A stretch of 64,000 nucleotides of DNA, from the NCBI RefSeq assembly GCF_027213715.1, contig NZ_JAPWGM010000003.1:62001-126000 (forward strand). Direction: 5' to 3'. The notes beneath the pieces are model-generated. The model saw only the letters and a program-made list of their open reading frames with translations. It was not told where the DNA came from and ran no database searches. Position 1 is the stretch's first letter. Each line of letters starts with the position of its first letter. Of the stretch, positions 54,021-62,913 are shown piece after piece. The DNA comes from Pedobacter punctiformis (GTDB lineage Bacteria; Bacteroidota; Bacteroidia; Sphingobacteriales; Sphingobacteriaceae). The position numbers and the translations under genes were made by a program.

Positions 54021-54728
54021 ATGACGAGTGAAGAAAAAATAAGAAGTGCTTTTGAAAATAAAGATTGGCAGGAGATTAAAGTAACCGACAGCTGGCAGAT
54101 TTTTAAAATCATGGCTGAGTTTGTAGATGGTTTTGAGAAATTAGCCAAAATTGGCCCCTGTGTTACCATTTACGGATCTGCCCGTACTGCAGAAACAAAC
54201 AGATACTATCAATTGGCAGAGCAATGTGGTAAACTTTTAACCGATCGTGGTTATGGTGTAATTACAGGCGGTGGGCCAGGTATTATGGAAGCGGGTAATA
54301 AGGGTGCACACACAAATGGTGGTAAATCAGTTGGTTTAAACATCGAATTGCCTTTTGAGCAATTTCACAATAAATATATTGACCACAATAAATTACTGGA
54401 ATTTGATTATTTCTTTGTCCGCAAAGTAATGTTTATGAAATACAGCCAGGGTTTTGTGGTTTTACCGGGTGGTTTTGGCACGATGGATGAGCTTTTTGAA
54501 GCTTTAACCTTGATTCAAACAGGTAAAATTGCCAGATTCCCTATTGTTTTATTGGGTAAAGACTATTGGGGTGGATTAATCGACTGGATTAAAAACACCA
54601 TGTTGCTTAAAGAGCACAACATCCACGAAGAAGATTTAAATTTATTCCGTTTGGTGGATACTGCTGAAGAAGCTGCTGAACATATTTTCCGTTTCTACGA
54701 TAAATATGTGCTGAAACCTAACTTCTAG
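54021..54728 (+). CDS. LOG-family protein (TIGR00730), putative nucleoside 5'-monophosphate phosphoribohydrolase
   Basis: 235 residues. The lysine-decarboxylase-like LOG motif is present as GGGPGIMEAGNKGA and LPGGFGTMDELFEAL (PGGxGTxxE). LOG enzymes release the base from nucleotide monophosphates, such as cytokinin ribotides in plants; the bacterial role is usually nucleotide salvage. It follows the SSS gene by 16 bases. Substrate unknown. Confidence 0.9.
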   Translation: MTSEEKIRSAFENKDWQEIKVTDSWQIFKIMAEFVDGFEKLAKIGPCVTIYGSARTAETNRYYQLAEQCGKLLTDRGYGVITGGGPGIMEAGNKGAHTNGGKSVGLNIELPFEQFHNKYIDHNKLLEFDYFFVRKVMFMKYSQGFVVLPGGFGTMDELFEALTLIQTGKIARFPIVLLGKDYWGGLIDWIKNTMLLKEHNIHEEDLNLFRLVDTAEEAAEHIFRFYDKYVLKPNF

Positions 54729-54767
54729 GTGCTGCATCCCGTTAGGAAGTTATTGCTTTAAATATTC

Positions 54768-54802
54768 AAGCGTTCTGGTAAAACCAGGACGCTTTTTTTA
54801 TA
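54768..54802 (+). terminator. Terminator after the LOG gene
   Basis: AAGCGTTCTGGT pairs with ACCAGGACGCTT (one mismatch) around a short loop, then a T tract. Confidence 0.85.
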
Positions 54803-54856
54803 CATAAATGTAACTATTGGCCCTTTCTTTAGTCATAAGTAAAAGACTTTGATGGG

Positions 54857-55351
54857 ATGGAACAAACACTAATTTGGAGAAAAGGCTTATTTGATAGCAA
54901 CTATCAGGTATATGCTGGCGGGTTATTAAAGTTTTCTTTAAGCTTTAGTTCATGGAAAAACTCTGCAATTGCGACAACCAAAGAAGGAATATTCCTTTTG
55001 AAGAGCAACAGCTTATCCAATTCTGAAACCATTATTTTAAACAACAAAAGCGAAATATTAGGTAGAGTTGTTTACGACCTGCTTTCATTCAAAGCCACCA
55101 TTATTTTAAGTACCGGTGAACAATTTGACTGGAGCTATCAAAATAGCTGGTTAAGTCGCTGGACACTTAATAACCGCAGCGATAAACAAATTATTTTCAG
55201 TTCATCTTCAGGTTCCGGTATAATTAACTCCAATATTAATGAAGATCTTTTACTGATTATCGGTTTATATGTAAGAGAATATTATTCGAGATTAATCTCT
55301 CTTTTTATCATTGCTATTTGTATGCTGTGTATTTTCAGAGGAGTTTTTTAA
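54857..55351 (+). CDS. Small tail-anchored protein of unknown function
   Basis: 164 residues. The first 130 are strand-rich with repeated short beta motifs (YQVYAGGLLKFSL, GIFLLKS, GEQFDWSYQNSWLSRW) and no signal peptide; a single hydrophobic helix (about 143-161) ends the protein, suggesting a C-terminal membrane anchor. The beta part vaguely recalls LURP-one/tubby-like folds, but this is only an impression. Monocistronic, convergent with the arsC-like gene. Confidence 0.6.
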   Translation: MEQTLIWRKGLFDSNYQVYAGGLLKFSLSFSSWKNSAIATTKEGIFLLKSNSLSNSETIILNNKSEILGRVVYDLLSFKATIILSTGEQFDWSYQNSWLSRWTLNNRSDKQIIFSSSSGSGIINSNINEDLLLIIGLYVREYYSRLISLFIIAICMLCIFRGVF

Positions 55352-55359
55352 CGTATTAT

Positions 55360-55704
55360 TTAATCTAAAATTTCATAGATTTTTTCTGTTGGCCTAGCTA
55401 TAACCGCTTGATCACCGGAAACAATTATCGGTCTTTCAATCAAAACCGGATTTTGCACCATAGCCTCAATCCATTGGGCATCGCTTAAATCTTTCCCTTT
55501 ATATTTTTCGGTATAAATGGCCTCTCCTTTTCTGATCAGCTCAAATGGTTTAATTCCTAATTTATTAATAATAGTAGCCAGCTCTTCTGCCGTTGGTGGT
55601 TGCTGCAAATAATTAATCAGTTCAAAATCTTTACCGCTTTCGTTCAATATAGAAAGTGCAGACCTACTTTTACTGCATTTATTGTTATGATAAATTTTAA
55701 TCAT
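55360..55704 (-). CDS. ArsC/Spx-type glutaredoxin-fold protein (arsenate reductase-like)
   Basis: 114 residues. The active-site Cys10 is in NNKCSKSRSAL, the pattern of glutaredoxin-dependent arsenate reductases, with NPVLIERPIIV as the second conserved block (the Arg contacting arsenate). It could equally be a YffB-like reductase. No ars operon neighbours, so a resistance role is unproven. It follows the DUF502 gene by 15 bases and is co-transcribed. Confidence 0.88.
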   Translation of the reverse strand: MIKIYHNNKCSKSRSALSILNESGKDFELINYLQQPPTAEELATIINKLGIKPFELIRKGEAIYTEKYKGKDLSDAQWIEAMVQNPVLIERPIIVSGDQAVIARPTEKIYEILD

Positions 55705-55719
55705 ATCTTTTTAACTTAA

Positions 55720-56310
55720 TTACAAACCACTAACACCACCGCTTACCACAAGTTTCATGGCTTCTGCAGCGCTCATTTTTAAATCTTTAACCTTACTTCT
55801 GTTTACAAAGCAAAGCTGACCGGCAAATGAATAAGAGAGGGGAAAATAAACAGCCACATCGTCAGGTAATTCCAATCGCTTCAGATCGTTCTGTGTTAAA
55901 AAGCCAATTTTTTTCAACCCTCCTTCTACTTCTACGAGTACAGGATGATTAAATTTCTTTTCATCACCTACAAATGCTTCTGTCAGGTCTTTTATGGAAG
56001 AATAAATAAAGTTAAGCAGCGGAAGGCGGTGCATTACCCGTTGAAACCAATTGTACATGGGTTCGGTAACCAAATTGGTTACAAAAATACCGGCAATAAG
56101 AATTATGGTAATTACAGTGAGCAATCCTAAACCCGGTATGTTTCTGCTCGCTCCGGTTTTAGGATCAACGCCTAAAATATTATTCACATTCAACCAGCTA
56201 TCTACCGTTGTAACCGCCCAAATAACCAGAAAAATACTCAGGGCTATAGGTACAACAATTAGCAAGCCTTTAATCAGGTAATTTAAAATGGCTCTCCCTA
56301 TTCTATTCAT
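55720..56310 (-). CDS. DUF502 membrane protein
   Basis: 196 residues. Two membrane helices (about 10-32 and 58-82) flank a short loop, followed by a soluble domain with MHRLPLLNFIYSSIKDLTEAF and the C-terminal YFPLSYSFAGQLCFV, characteristic of DUF502. Function unknown. First gene of a two-gene unit with the arsC-like gene. Confidence 0.88.
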   Translation of the reverse strand: MNRIGRAILNYLIKGLLIVVPIALSIFLVIWAVTTVDSWLNVNNILGVDPKTGASRNIPGLGLLTVITIILIAGIFVTNLVTEPMYNWFQRVMHRLPLLNFIYSSIKDLTEAFVGDEKKFNHPVLVEVEGGLKKIGFLTQNDLKRLELPDDVAVYFPLSYSFAGQLCFVNRSKVKDLKMSAAEAMKLVVSGGVSGL

Positions 56311-56482
56311 GATGCAAATTTACTTTATTTTTGCCACAGATTTTCAGAGAGAATTCAACACTGTTAACCATAAATACAGGAAGGAACACAACCAAATTAT
56401 TTCTTTGTATCCTTGCTTCGGTAGCAGACAAATTGATTAAATATTTTTTCAGCTTTATAATCTTATATACTCAAAATACCAT

Positions 56483-58942
56483 TTATTCGTAAAAATAAAC
56501 CCTTTTTACCCGTTGCGAAATATTGGTTAAAATCTCGTAAGGAATGGTATTGGTATCCTGTGCAAGCTGCATAATGGTATGTTCCTTATTAAATACAATG
56601 GCTTCATCACCGGCTTTAACCTCAATACCCGTAATATCAAGCATAGTCATATCCATACAAATAGAGCCTATGGTGGGCACCAAATATCCGTTAATAAGCA
56701 TTTTGCCTACTCCGTTGCCAAAAGCCCGGCTATAACCATCTGCATAGCCAATTTTTACGGTCGCAATCTTTCCTCCTGTTTTCATCATTCCTTTACGACT
56801 ATAACCTACGGTTTCTCCGGCATTAAGGTGTTTTACCTGCGTAACCGTTGTTTTTAAAACCATAACCGTTTGCAAACCTCTGTTTTGATGAAGTCCCGAA
56901 TCAAAACCATACAAGCCTATCCCCAAACGAACCATGTCCATTTGGGCCTCTGGCCAGCGGGTTATGCCGGAAGTATTGGAAATATGGAATAATGGTTTAT
57001 AGCCCAAAGTAACTGCAATTTGATTGGCCAATGGTTTAAATTTATCAATTTGAGATTGTGTGAAACCATCATGCTCCGCAACATCGCTGGCAACCAAATG
57101 AGAGAAAATACTTTGAACTTTTATCTTATCGTTATCTTTTAATAAATCCAGTAAAGTTTCAACTTCTGACTGATCAAAACCCAAACGGTGCATTCCGCTA
57201 TCAATTTTAATGTGTACCGGATAATTAAAATCATAACCTGAAAGTGCGTTTAAAAAACTCTTCAGGATTTCGACACTATAAATTTCTGGCTCCAGATTAT
57301 GTTTTATAATGGCCTCAAACGCCGATTCTTCAGGGCTCATTACCATAATTGGCAATGTTATGCCAGCTTTACGCAAAGCAATCCCTTCATCTGCATAAGC
57401 AACGGCAAGATAATCTACCTTATGAAACTGCAGTAAATTGGCGATTTCAAAACTGCCGCTTCCATAAGAAAAAGCCTTCACCATAGCCATTATTTTTACC
57501 CCCGATGCCAGTTTAGAGCGATAAAACTGCAGGTTACCAACCATCGCATTTAAATCAATTTCTAAAACAGTATCATGGATTTTTTGAGTAAGCAGTTTAC
57601 TGATTTTACCAAACTCAAAACGTCTTGCTCCTTTTACCAAAATGGTTTCGTGGTTAAATATCAAGCCCGGAAAGGCATCTATAAAATCATTTGTGGTATT
57701 AAAAAATTGCGTTTCACAATTAAAAAGATCAGCAAACTGTGCCAGGTGTGTTCCTATTCCAATCAGGCGATTTACTTTTTTCTGAGCAAGTAAATCGGCA
57801 ATTTCCGTATATAAATCAAGGTCTACTTTACCGGTTTCAAATAATTCGGATAAGATTACCGTCTTTTTAGGATGCTGATTTTGCTGATTTAAAAAATCGA
57901 GCGCTATGGCTAAAGAAGAAGTATCTGCACTATAAGAATCATCAATAACAGAACATTGGTTAATTCCATTTTTAAGTTCCAAACGCATGCTTACATGGCT
58001 GAGTTTTTCTAAACGTAAATCTGCTTGTTCGGGAGTATAATTTAGGGCCAGTAAAGTTGCCCAGCAAGTCATACCATTTTCTATCGAAGCCCTATCTTTA
58101 AAAGGCAGCATACATTCTATTTCCCGGTTTTGATAAATTGCCCTCAAATAGCAATTCCCTTCGATGGGTTCAATAGCAATAATTTGTAAATCTGCAGGTT
58201 GTTTACTGCTCCAGCTAAATTGTTTTTTACCAGGCAAATCTTTAGCATTAACTTCAGTAACGTATTCAGGCGAATAAATAAATAAATCAGCGTCTTTAAA
58301 AAGCTTTAATTTTTCAGTCAGTTTTTCCTTTCTTGAAGAAAAACCTTCCGCATGTGCTTCACCTATGGTGGTTAAAATTCCTATTTCGGGTTTGATAATT
58401 TTCTCAATATTTTCCATTTCATTTACGGCAGAAATTCCTGCTTCAAAAATACCCAGGTCATTTTCGGCATCTATTTGCCATACCGAAAGCGGAACACCGA
58501 TTTGAGAATTATAACTTTTAGGGCTGCGAACAATATTAAAATCGGTAGCCAGAAGCTGATACAGCCATTCTTTAACAATGGTTTTGCCATTGCTTCCTGT
58601 TATACCGATGGTTTTTAAGTTAAACTGGCTGCGATGGTACCTGGCCAGTGCCTGCAAAGCAGCTAAAACATCCTGCACAATAATAAAATTGCAATCAGGA
58701 TGGACTGAAATGTAGCCAGGATCGCTGATTACAAAATTCCGAATGTCTTTTTGATAAGCATCATTTATAAATTCGTGACCGTTTCGATGAGAAGTCAATG
58801 CAAAAAATAAAGAATTTTCAGGAACTAAAACTGAACGGCTATCAATAACTAAATATTGAATAAGCAACTGCTCATCAACTAATTTGGTTTCGGCTTTTAA
58901 AATTTCGGCAATCTTAGAAATGGTGTATATAGGGTTCAGCAT
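56483..58942 (-). CDS. Bifunctional MurF-alanine racemase fusion
   Basis: 819 residues joining two cell-wall enzymes. Residues 1-440 are MurF (UDP-MurNAc-tripeptide:D-Ala-D-Ala ligase): P-loop GITGSNGKTIVKEW, then ILTTIGEAHAEGF and the C-terminal VIDDSYSADTSSLAIAL. Residues about 450-819 are a fold-type III PLP alanine racemase: MAMVKAFSYGSGS with PLP Lys489, HIKIDSGMHRLGF, and VGYSRKG bearing the catalytic Tyr. The fusion is typical of Bacteroidota and couples D-Ala production with its use. Divergent from recX. Confidence 0.95.
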   Translation of the reverse strand: MLNPIYTISKIAEILKAETKLVDEQLLIQYLVIDSRSVLVPENSLFFALTSHRNGHEFINDAYQKDIRNFVISDPGYISVHPDCNFIIVQDVLAALQALARYHRSQFNLKTIGITGSNGKTIVKEWLYQLLATDFNIVRSPKSYNSQIGVPLSVWQIDAENDLGIFEAGISAVNEMENIEKIIKPEIGILTTIGEAHAEGFSSRKEKLTEKLKLFKDADLFIYSPEYVTEVNAKDLPGKKQFSWSSKQPADLQIIAIEPIEGNCYLRAIYQNREIECMLPFKDRASIENGMTCWATLLALNYTPEQADLRLEKLSHVSMRLELKNGINQCSVIDDSYSADTSSLAIALDFLNQQNQHPKKTVILSELFETGKVDLDLYTEIADLLAQKKVNRLIGIGTHLAQFADLFNCETQFFNTTNDFIDAFPGLIFNHETILVKGARRFEFGKISKLLTQKIHDTVLEIDLNAMVGNLQFYRSKLASGVKIMAMVKAFSYGSGSFEIANLLQFHKVDYLAVAYADEGIALRKAGITLPIMVMSPEESAFEAIIKHNLEPEIYSVEILKSFLNALSGYDFNYPVHIKIDSGMHRLGFDQSEVETLLDLLKDNDKIKVQSIFSHLVASDVAEHDGFTQSQIDKFKPLANQIAVTLGYKPLFHISNTSGITRWPEAQMDMVRLGIGLYGFDSGLHQNRGLQTVMVLKTTVTQVKHLNAGETVGYSRKGMMKTGGKIATVKIGYADGYSRAFGNGVGKMLINGYLVPTIGSICMDMTMLDITGIEVKAGDEAIVFNKEHTIMQLAQDTNTIPYEILTNISQRVKRVYFYE

Positions 58943-59003
58943 CTTTTTTAATTCAGAAAAATACAGTAATCGTTTTTATTTTTACGAATTTCAGTAATTA
59001 ATT

Positions 59004-59492
59004 ATGAAAAGCGGGAAACAAGAAGCAGTATTTTTAGATAAAAAGCAGGCATTGGCAAAAGCCGAAAGTTTTTGTGCTTATCAGGAGCGGTCGCAAAAGG
59101 AAGTTAGAAGTAAATTATTAGATTGGGGAATCAGAGGAGATGAGCTGGAAGAAATTATTTCTGAACTGATTGTAGCTAATTTCTTAAATGAAGAACGATT
59201 TGCCTTTCATTATGCTGCAGGAAAGTTTAACATTAAAAAATGGGGACGCATAAAGATTAAGCAGGGTCTAAAGCTGAAAGGTGTACCAGATAAAATTTTG
59301 CAAAAGGCAATTTACAGCCTCAATGATGATGATTATTTGCAAACTTTAGAAAATTTAGTTGAAAAAAAAGTAATCTTATTGACCGAAAATGATCCTTTTA
59401 AACGAAAAATTAAGCTTATAAACTATCTTCAGGCAAAAGGTTTCGAAAGTGATTTAATTTTTCTTGTACTGAAAGCCAGCAATTTAAACTAA
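59004..59492 (+). CDS. recX: Regulatory protein RecX
   Basis: 162 residues of three-helix RecX repeats: AESFCAYQERSQKEVRSKLL, the central FLNEERFAFHYAAGKFNIKKWG and IKQGLKLKGV. RecX inhibits and tunes RecA filaments. Bacteroidota often carry it away from recA, as here. No gene between it and the tRNAs. Confidence 0.88.
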   Translation: MKSGKQEAVFLDKKQALAKAESFCAYQERSQKEVRSKLLDWGIRGDELEEIISELIVANFLNEERFAFHYAAGKFNIKKWGRIKIKQGLKLKGVPDKILQKAIYSLNDDDYLQTLENLVEKKVILLTENDPFKRKIKLINYLQAKGFESDLIFLVLKASNLN

Positions 59493-59518
59493 ATGTTATT
59501 TTTTTTGTTAAAAATTCC

Positions 59519-59548
59519 TTGACAGAAATATAAATCTGTCTATATTTG
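59519..59548 (+). promoter_or_regulatory. Consensus promoter of the tRNA pair
   Basis: TTG (59519-59521), exactly 19 bases, TATATTTG (59541-59548): a full match to the Bacteroidota consensus. The spacer holds the inverted repeat GACAGA-N8-TCTGTC (59521-59540). Confidence 0.75.
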
Positions 59549-59586
59549 CATCACCAAAACGAAACACACGTACTTGTTTTGTAAAT

Positions 59587-59659
<73 letters not shown>

Positions 59660-59709
59660 CTAAAAGCCTTCTTAACTGAAGGCTTTTAATTTTAAAAGGT
59701 TAATCACCT

Positions 59710-59794
59710 GCTCGGGTGGTGGAACTGGTAGACACGCAGGACTTAAAATCCTGTGCACCTAAAATGCGTGCGGGTTCGATTCCCGCCCCGAGTA
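59710..59794 (+). tRNA. tRNA-Leu (anticodon TAA)
   Basis: 85 bases with a long variable arm typical of class II tRNAs. Acceptor GCTCGGG / CCCGAGT (one G-U), anticodon stem CAGGA / TCCTG around CTTAAAA (anticodon TAA), T arm with GTTCGATTC. CCA not encoded. Co-transcribed with tRNA-Gly. Confidence 0.96.
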
Positions 59795-59803
59795 CTTAAA
59801 CAG

Positions 59804-59836
59804 AAATGCAAGTTATTAATAACTTGCATTTTTTTT
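59804..59836 (+). terminator. Terminator after tRNA-Leu
   Basis: AAATGCAAGTTATT / AATAACTTGCATTT, practically loop-free dyad, then eight T. Confidence 0.85.
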
Positions 59837-60013
59837 GTTTCTATATCTATCTAAAAACACATTAACCATTTATAAATCAGCAATTAATAGATTTAAAAAC
59901 CTCAATGGTACGTGTAAGAAGAGCCATTTCGTAGCGGCCAACATAACTCCTGAAATATGTTTAGTAAAAAAAATATTGTAACTATTTGATTACATAAAAA
60001 AATGTTTATATAT

Positions 60014-60021
60014 TAGATTTG
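60014..60021 (+). promoter_or_regulatory. -7 element for the M57 protease gene
   Basis: TAGATTTG fits TAnnTTTG; a TTG 25 bases upstream is rather far. RNA would start about 30 bases before the ATG at 60057. Confidence 0.4.
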
Positions 60022-60056
60022 TCTGATCTATACGACTAACTAAACTAACTTAACCA

Positions 60057-60890
60057 ATGAAAAACACAAAATTTTTATCATTAGCCATGATGTGCATTTT
60101 ATTTGTCTGCGCATCTTCTTGTAAAAAAAATAACACTTCTACACAAGCTGATGACAAAGCCGAAATATCGGCAAGTACTTTACAACAAATAAAAAATCTG
60201 GGATTTAGTGTTGAAAATGCACGCAAGGTTGATAACGGATATCTGGTTGAAGGTGATATCCTTTTAACTGACGCCAACCTAACTGAAAAATCATTAAGTC
60301 CAAATTTAAACATTGCTGAAACCGAGCAATATCGTACAACTAACGTTGTTAAATCATTACCGCGTATTATTACAATTTCTGTTACAAATTTACCACAAGT
60401 TTATAGTGATGCTGTTGATCTGATGATTTCAAGATACAATTCGCTAGGCCTGCGTATGACTTTTCAAAAAGCAAATACAGGTACTACTGGTAATATTGAT
60501 GTATTTGGATTTAACGAAGGGCCAAGTGGTGGCTATATCACTTTAGGTTCATCTGGTTTCCCTACTTCAAGCGGCGAACCATTTAACCAGGTTAAAATGA
60601 ATACTAATGTTAATGCTTACGGAACAAATCCTGATCTATTGTATGTAGCTTCTGTTTTACAGCATGAGGTTGGACACTGTATAGGATTCCGTCATACCGA
60701 TTACATGAACAGAGCATACAGTTGCGGAGGAAAACGTTCTAACGAAGGAACTGCAGGCGTTGGTGCAGTACAAATACCAGGAACACCATCTAAAGCAGAT
60801 GCAGAATCGTTTATGTTAGCTTGTTCTAACGGCGGTAACCGCACATTTAATGCAAATGATGTAATTGCGATGAATTATCTTTATAAATAA
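60057..60890 (+). CDS. M57-type zinc metalloprotease lipoprotein (dual-action HEIGH family)
   Basis: 277 residues. A lipoprotein signal with lipobox SSC (Cys22) is followed by a polar stretch and a metalloprotease domain. Zinc motif HEVGHCIGFRH (His203, Glu204, His207, His213) is the metzincin HExxHxxxxxH, with a trailing Met in NRTFNANDVIAMNYLY. The family (M57/HEIGH) is common in Bacteroidota and partly linked to secreted or surface proteolysis. Start ATG 60057 preceded by a promoter; terminator follows. Confidence 0.9.
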   Translation: MKNTKFLSLAMMCILFVCASSCKKNNTSTQADDKAEISASTLQQIKNLGFSVENARKVDNGYLVEGDILLTDANLTEKSLSPNLNIAETEQYRTTNVVKSLPRIITISVTNLPQVYSDAVDLMISRYNSLGLRMTFQKANTGTTGNIDVFGFNEGPSGGYITLGSSGFPTSSGEPFNQVKMNTNVNAYGTNPDLLYVASVLQHEVGHCIGFRHTDYMNRAYSCGGKRSNEGTAGVGAVQIPGTPSKADAESFMLACSNGGNRTFNANDVIAMNYLYK

Positions 60891-60912
60891 ACCAAACTAC
60901 AGATCAGACATA

Positions 60913-60950
60913 CAACAAGGTCCGGAATAACTTCCGGACCTTGTTGTTTT
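60913..60950 (+). terminator. Terminator after the M57 protease
   Basis: Perfect 14-bp arms (60913-60926 and 60933-60946; CAACAAGGTCCGGA) and a TTTT tail. Confidence 0.9.
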
Positions 60951-61074
60951 AAACCTAAACCGATAAGCAAACTCCTGCTGTATTCGGTTTCCTTTTTATT
61001 AAATCGACCCCTACTCTTTAATTCATTAAATTCCTTACAAGGTCATCTTTAGATTCAAATCTTATAAAAGAATT

Positions 61075-61091
61075 TTGGCACGTTTATAGCA
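61075..61091 (+). promoter_or_regulatory. Sigma-54-like promoter of the small lipoprotein
   Basis: TTGGCACG-TTTA-TAGCA matches the sigma-54 consensus TTGGCACG-N4-TTGCW apart from one base, and keeps the GG-N10-GC spacing. The ATG is 21 bases downstream. Confidence 0.4.
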
Positions 61092-61111
61092 ACGGTATTA
61101 AAAACATCAAA

Positions 61112-61282
61112 ATGAAAAAGATATTTATTGTATTTGCATTATCAGGATTAATGCTTGCAAGCGCTTGTTATGCACCCAGAACTGCTGGGAATAGTGGTAA
61201 GGTTCCACCAGGACAAGCAAAAAAAGGAACCGGTTCTAAATCGGCAAAACCTTTTGCGCCTGGACAACAAAATAAGAACTAA
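61112..61282 (+). CDS. Small lipoprotein, PPGQAKK/APGQ family
   Basis: 56 residues, too short for many gene finders. A lipoprotein signal (lipobox LASAC, Cys19) is followed by GKVPPGQAKKGTGS and KSAKPFAPGQQNKN. I recognise this PPGQAKK...SAKPxAPGQ pattern from small conserved Bacteroidota lipoproteins, sometimes labelled quinol oxidase subunit 4 without support. Function unknown. It has its own predicted promoter and a terminator. Confidence 0.75.
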   Translation: MKKIFIVFALSGLMLASACYAPRTAGNSGKVPPGQAKKGTGSKSAKPFAPGQQNKN

Positions 61283-61285
61283 TAA

Positions 61286-61315
61286 AAAAAGCCTCAAAAT
61301 GAGGCTTTTTTTATT
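61286..61315. terminator. Bidirectional terminator
   Basis: AAAAAGCCTCA-AAA-TGAGGCTTTTT with A tract before and T tract after, between two converging genes. Confidence 0.85.
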
Positions 61316-61333
61316 TTATAATGCTAAAACAAA

Positions 61334-61849
61334 TTAATGTTTTCCTTTACCATGCCCCTTTCCATAGGCATTTCCATGGTTCTGAATCTTAATCTTCTTA
61401 GTTTTTAACTGAACATTTTTCACTTTATTTATATTCTTAGGATGTCCCTTCACTATAAAATATTTAGGGTCACTACTTCTGGATATTACAGGTTGAGATT
61501 TATAGCCCTTAAACTTCGCATATTTAACCTTATCATCTTTAAAGTAAAGATATGGCTTAGGAGAATTTATAACTACTTTATAGCCGTTGTATAAATTATA
61601 GCTACTGTATCTTGATGGTAAAGCCCTTGTAAATACCCATGTGCCATTGTTTAAGCTAACAAATTGCCTTTGAGTAACATCATAATAGCTTTCAATATCG
61701 GGCAGATAATAATAATCAGCATGTTCATAGCCTACCGGACCCCATAGTGGCTGCGAGCCAATGTTTACATTTACATTAACCTGAGCACTTAATTTTACCG
61801 GCATAAATCCAACTACACACAGTAATGATAATAAAATTATTTTTTTCAT
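61334..61849 (-). CDS. Secreted basic protein of unknown function
   Basis: 171 residues. Signal peptide (1-22) cleaved after LSA. The mature region is Tyr-rich (HADYYYLPDIESYYDVTQRQF, in part) and may be a small beta-sheet domain; the tail is very basic with Gly/His/Lys repeats (GKGHGKGKH). Similar secreted proteins are frequent in Pedobacter-like genomes, without function. It converges on the small lipoprotein gene. Confidence 0.7.
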   Translation of the reverse strand: MKKIILLSLLCVVGFMPVKLSAQVNVNVNIGSQPLWGPVGYEHADYYYLPDIESYYDVTQRQFVSLNNGTWVFTRALPSRYSSYNLYNGYKVVINSPKPYLYFKDDKVKYAKFKGYKSQPVISRSSDPKYFIVKGHPKNINKVKNVQLKTKKIKIQNHGNAYGKGHGKGKH

Positions 61850-61921
61850 ATTTAGAATTTTAAAAGCGTAAAACCCGCCAGTGTTAATTAATTAAACTGG
61901 CAGGTTATTAGATAATTATGT

Positions 61922-62725
61922 TTATTGTTTTAATGTAATGGTACCTAAAGCTGTATTTTGACCCAGGCTAACATTTACAGTATTAATTGTACTGTCTCTA
62001 TAACCAGCTAAAGGTGCAAATTTAACGCTATAGCTTCCTGCAGCTAAACCTCCTACGGTAAATTTACCTGTAAGCGGATCAGCAACGGTACCAACGGTAT
62101 CTGTTCCTGCAATAACAAGTACTTCTGGATGACTTGCCAAAGGCAATACTGTTCCGGAGATTAGACCTGTTGTTGCAGCTGTTAATCCTCTCACCACCGG
62201 TTTAAGTAAATATTTTCCATTTCCAGTACTTACAATTGATTTAGCAGCATCAAAATCGAGTACAAGTGTATAAGCTACTCCCGGAACTAATGTAGGGTTA
62301 GCTTTTAGTTTCACTTTCCAGCCTGATGTTTGGGCACTTGGTGTTTTTAATTCCTGTTCAACTCCACCTACTACAATTGTATTACCCGAATCATTTAAAA
62401 CCAGTCTTATTTCTGTAATATCACCACTCGGCATATCACCTGTAGCCACAAGTATGTCAGGATTAGAAGTACCTATTCTATAGTTAAGAATATTAAATAC
62501 ACCTGCATTTGCTGCAAATACATATGGTTTATCCCCTGATACTAGTACAATTTCTTTAACACTCAAATTAATTTTGTCAAAATTTCCAGGCGCATCCGTC
62601 ATCCGGATTTGTACCTTTGTGGTTCCATCAGCACTAGCATCATCATTTTTTTTACACCCCGTAAATGCTGCTATCCCTCCCAGAAGAAATGTCGTTAAAA
62701 TAACATAAGCGAATTTCGTTTTCAT
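61922..62725 (-). CDS. DUF4382-domain lipoprotein with C-terminal carboxypeptidase-regulatory-like domain
   Basis: 267 residues. Lipobox FTGC (Cys24). The DUF4382 domain (about 35-175) shows the signature RMTDAPGNFDKINLSVKEI and later GDITEIRLVL; a second beta module (about 185-267; GTVADPLTGKFTVGGLAAGSYSV) looks like CarboxypepD_reg. Envelope protein of unknown role. Its upstream region carries two pairs of 11-bp phased direct repeats, suggesting control by an OmpR-type response regulator. Confidence 0.88.
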   Translation of the reverse strand: MKTKFAYVILTTFLLGGIAAFTGCKKNDDASADGTTKVQIRMTDAPGNFDKINLSVKEIVLVSGDKPYVFAANAGVFNILNYRIGTSNPDILVATGDMPSGDITEIRLVLNDSGNTIVVGGVEQELKTPSAQTSGWKVKLKANPTLVPGVAYTLVLDFDAAKSIVSTGNGKYLLKPVVRGLTAATTGLISGTVLPLASHPEVLVIAGTDTVGTVADPLTGKFTVGGLAAGSYSVKFAPLAGYRDSTINTVNVSLGQNTALGTITLKQ

Positions 62726-62771
62726 AATGTATAGATTTAAATTAATAATGATTCAAAATTCAATTATGAAG

Positions 62772-62823
62772 ATGAAATCAACATGAAATTTATTTTTTAT
62801 TTTTTTCATCTTAATTTCATCTT
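62772..62823. promoter_or_regulatory. Two pairs of 11-bp phased direct repeats
   Basis: ATGAAAT at 62772 and 62783 (11 bases apart) and, in the opposite orientation, TTTCATCTT at 62804 and 62815 (again 11 apart). The outer arms also form GAAGATGAAAT (62768-62778) / ATTTCATCTTC (62814-62824). Direct repeats one helical turn apart are the usual binding pattern of OmpR/PhoB-type regulators. Confidence 0.45.
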
Positions 62824-62835
62824 CGCTGCCTAGGT

Positions 62836-62866
62836 TTGAATTGTCAAAGGACACTATGTATGTTTG
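62836..62866 (+). promoter_or_regulatory. Bacteroidota promoter of the Lys-rich protein gene
   Basis: TTG (62836-62838), 20 bases, TATGTTTG (62859-62866), full match to TAnnTTTG. Confidence 0.6.
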
Positions 62867-62885
62867 AGATAGGTTTTTCCGGTTG

Positions 62886-62913
62886 AAAGTTTGCCTCATT
62901 AGAGGCAAACTTT
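62886..62913 (+). promoter_or_regulatory. Terminator-like hairpin in the 5' leader
   Basis: Perfect 12-bp arms AAAGTTTGCCTC / GAGGCAAACTTT with an ATTA loop, then TATTATATTT. It lies downstream of the promoter at 62836-62866 and 13 bases upstream of the ATG at 62927, with no gene before it on this strand. Confidence 0.7.
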
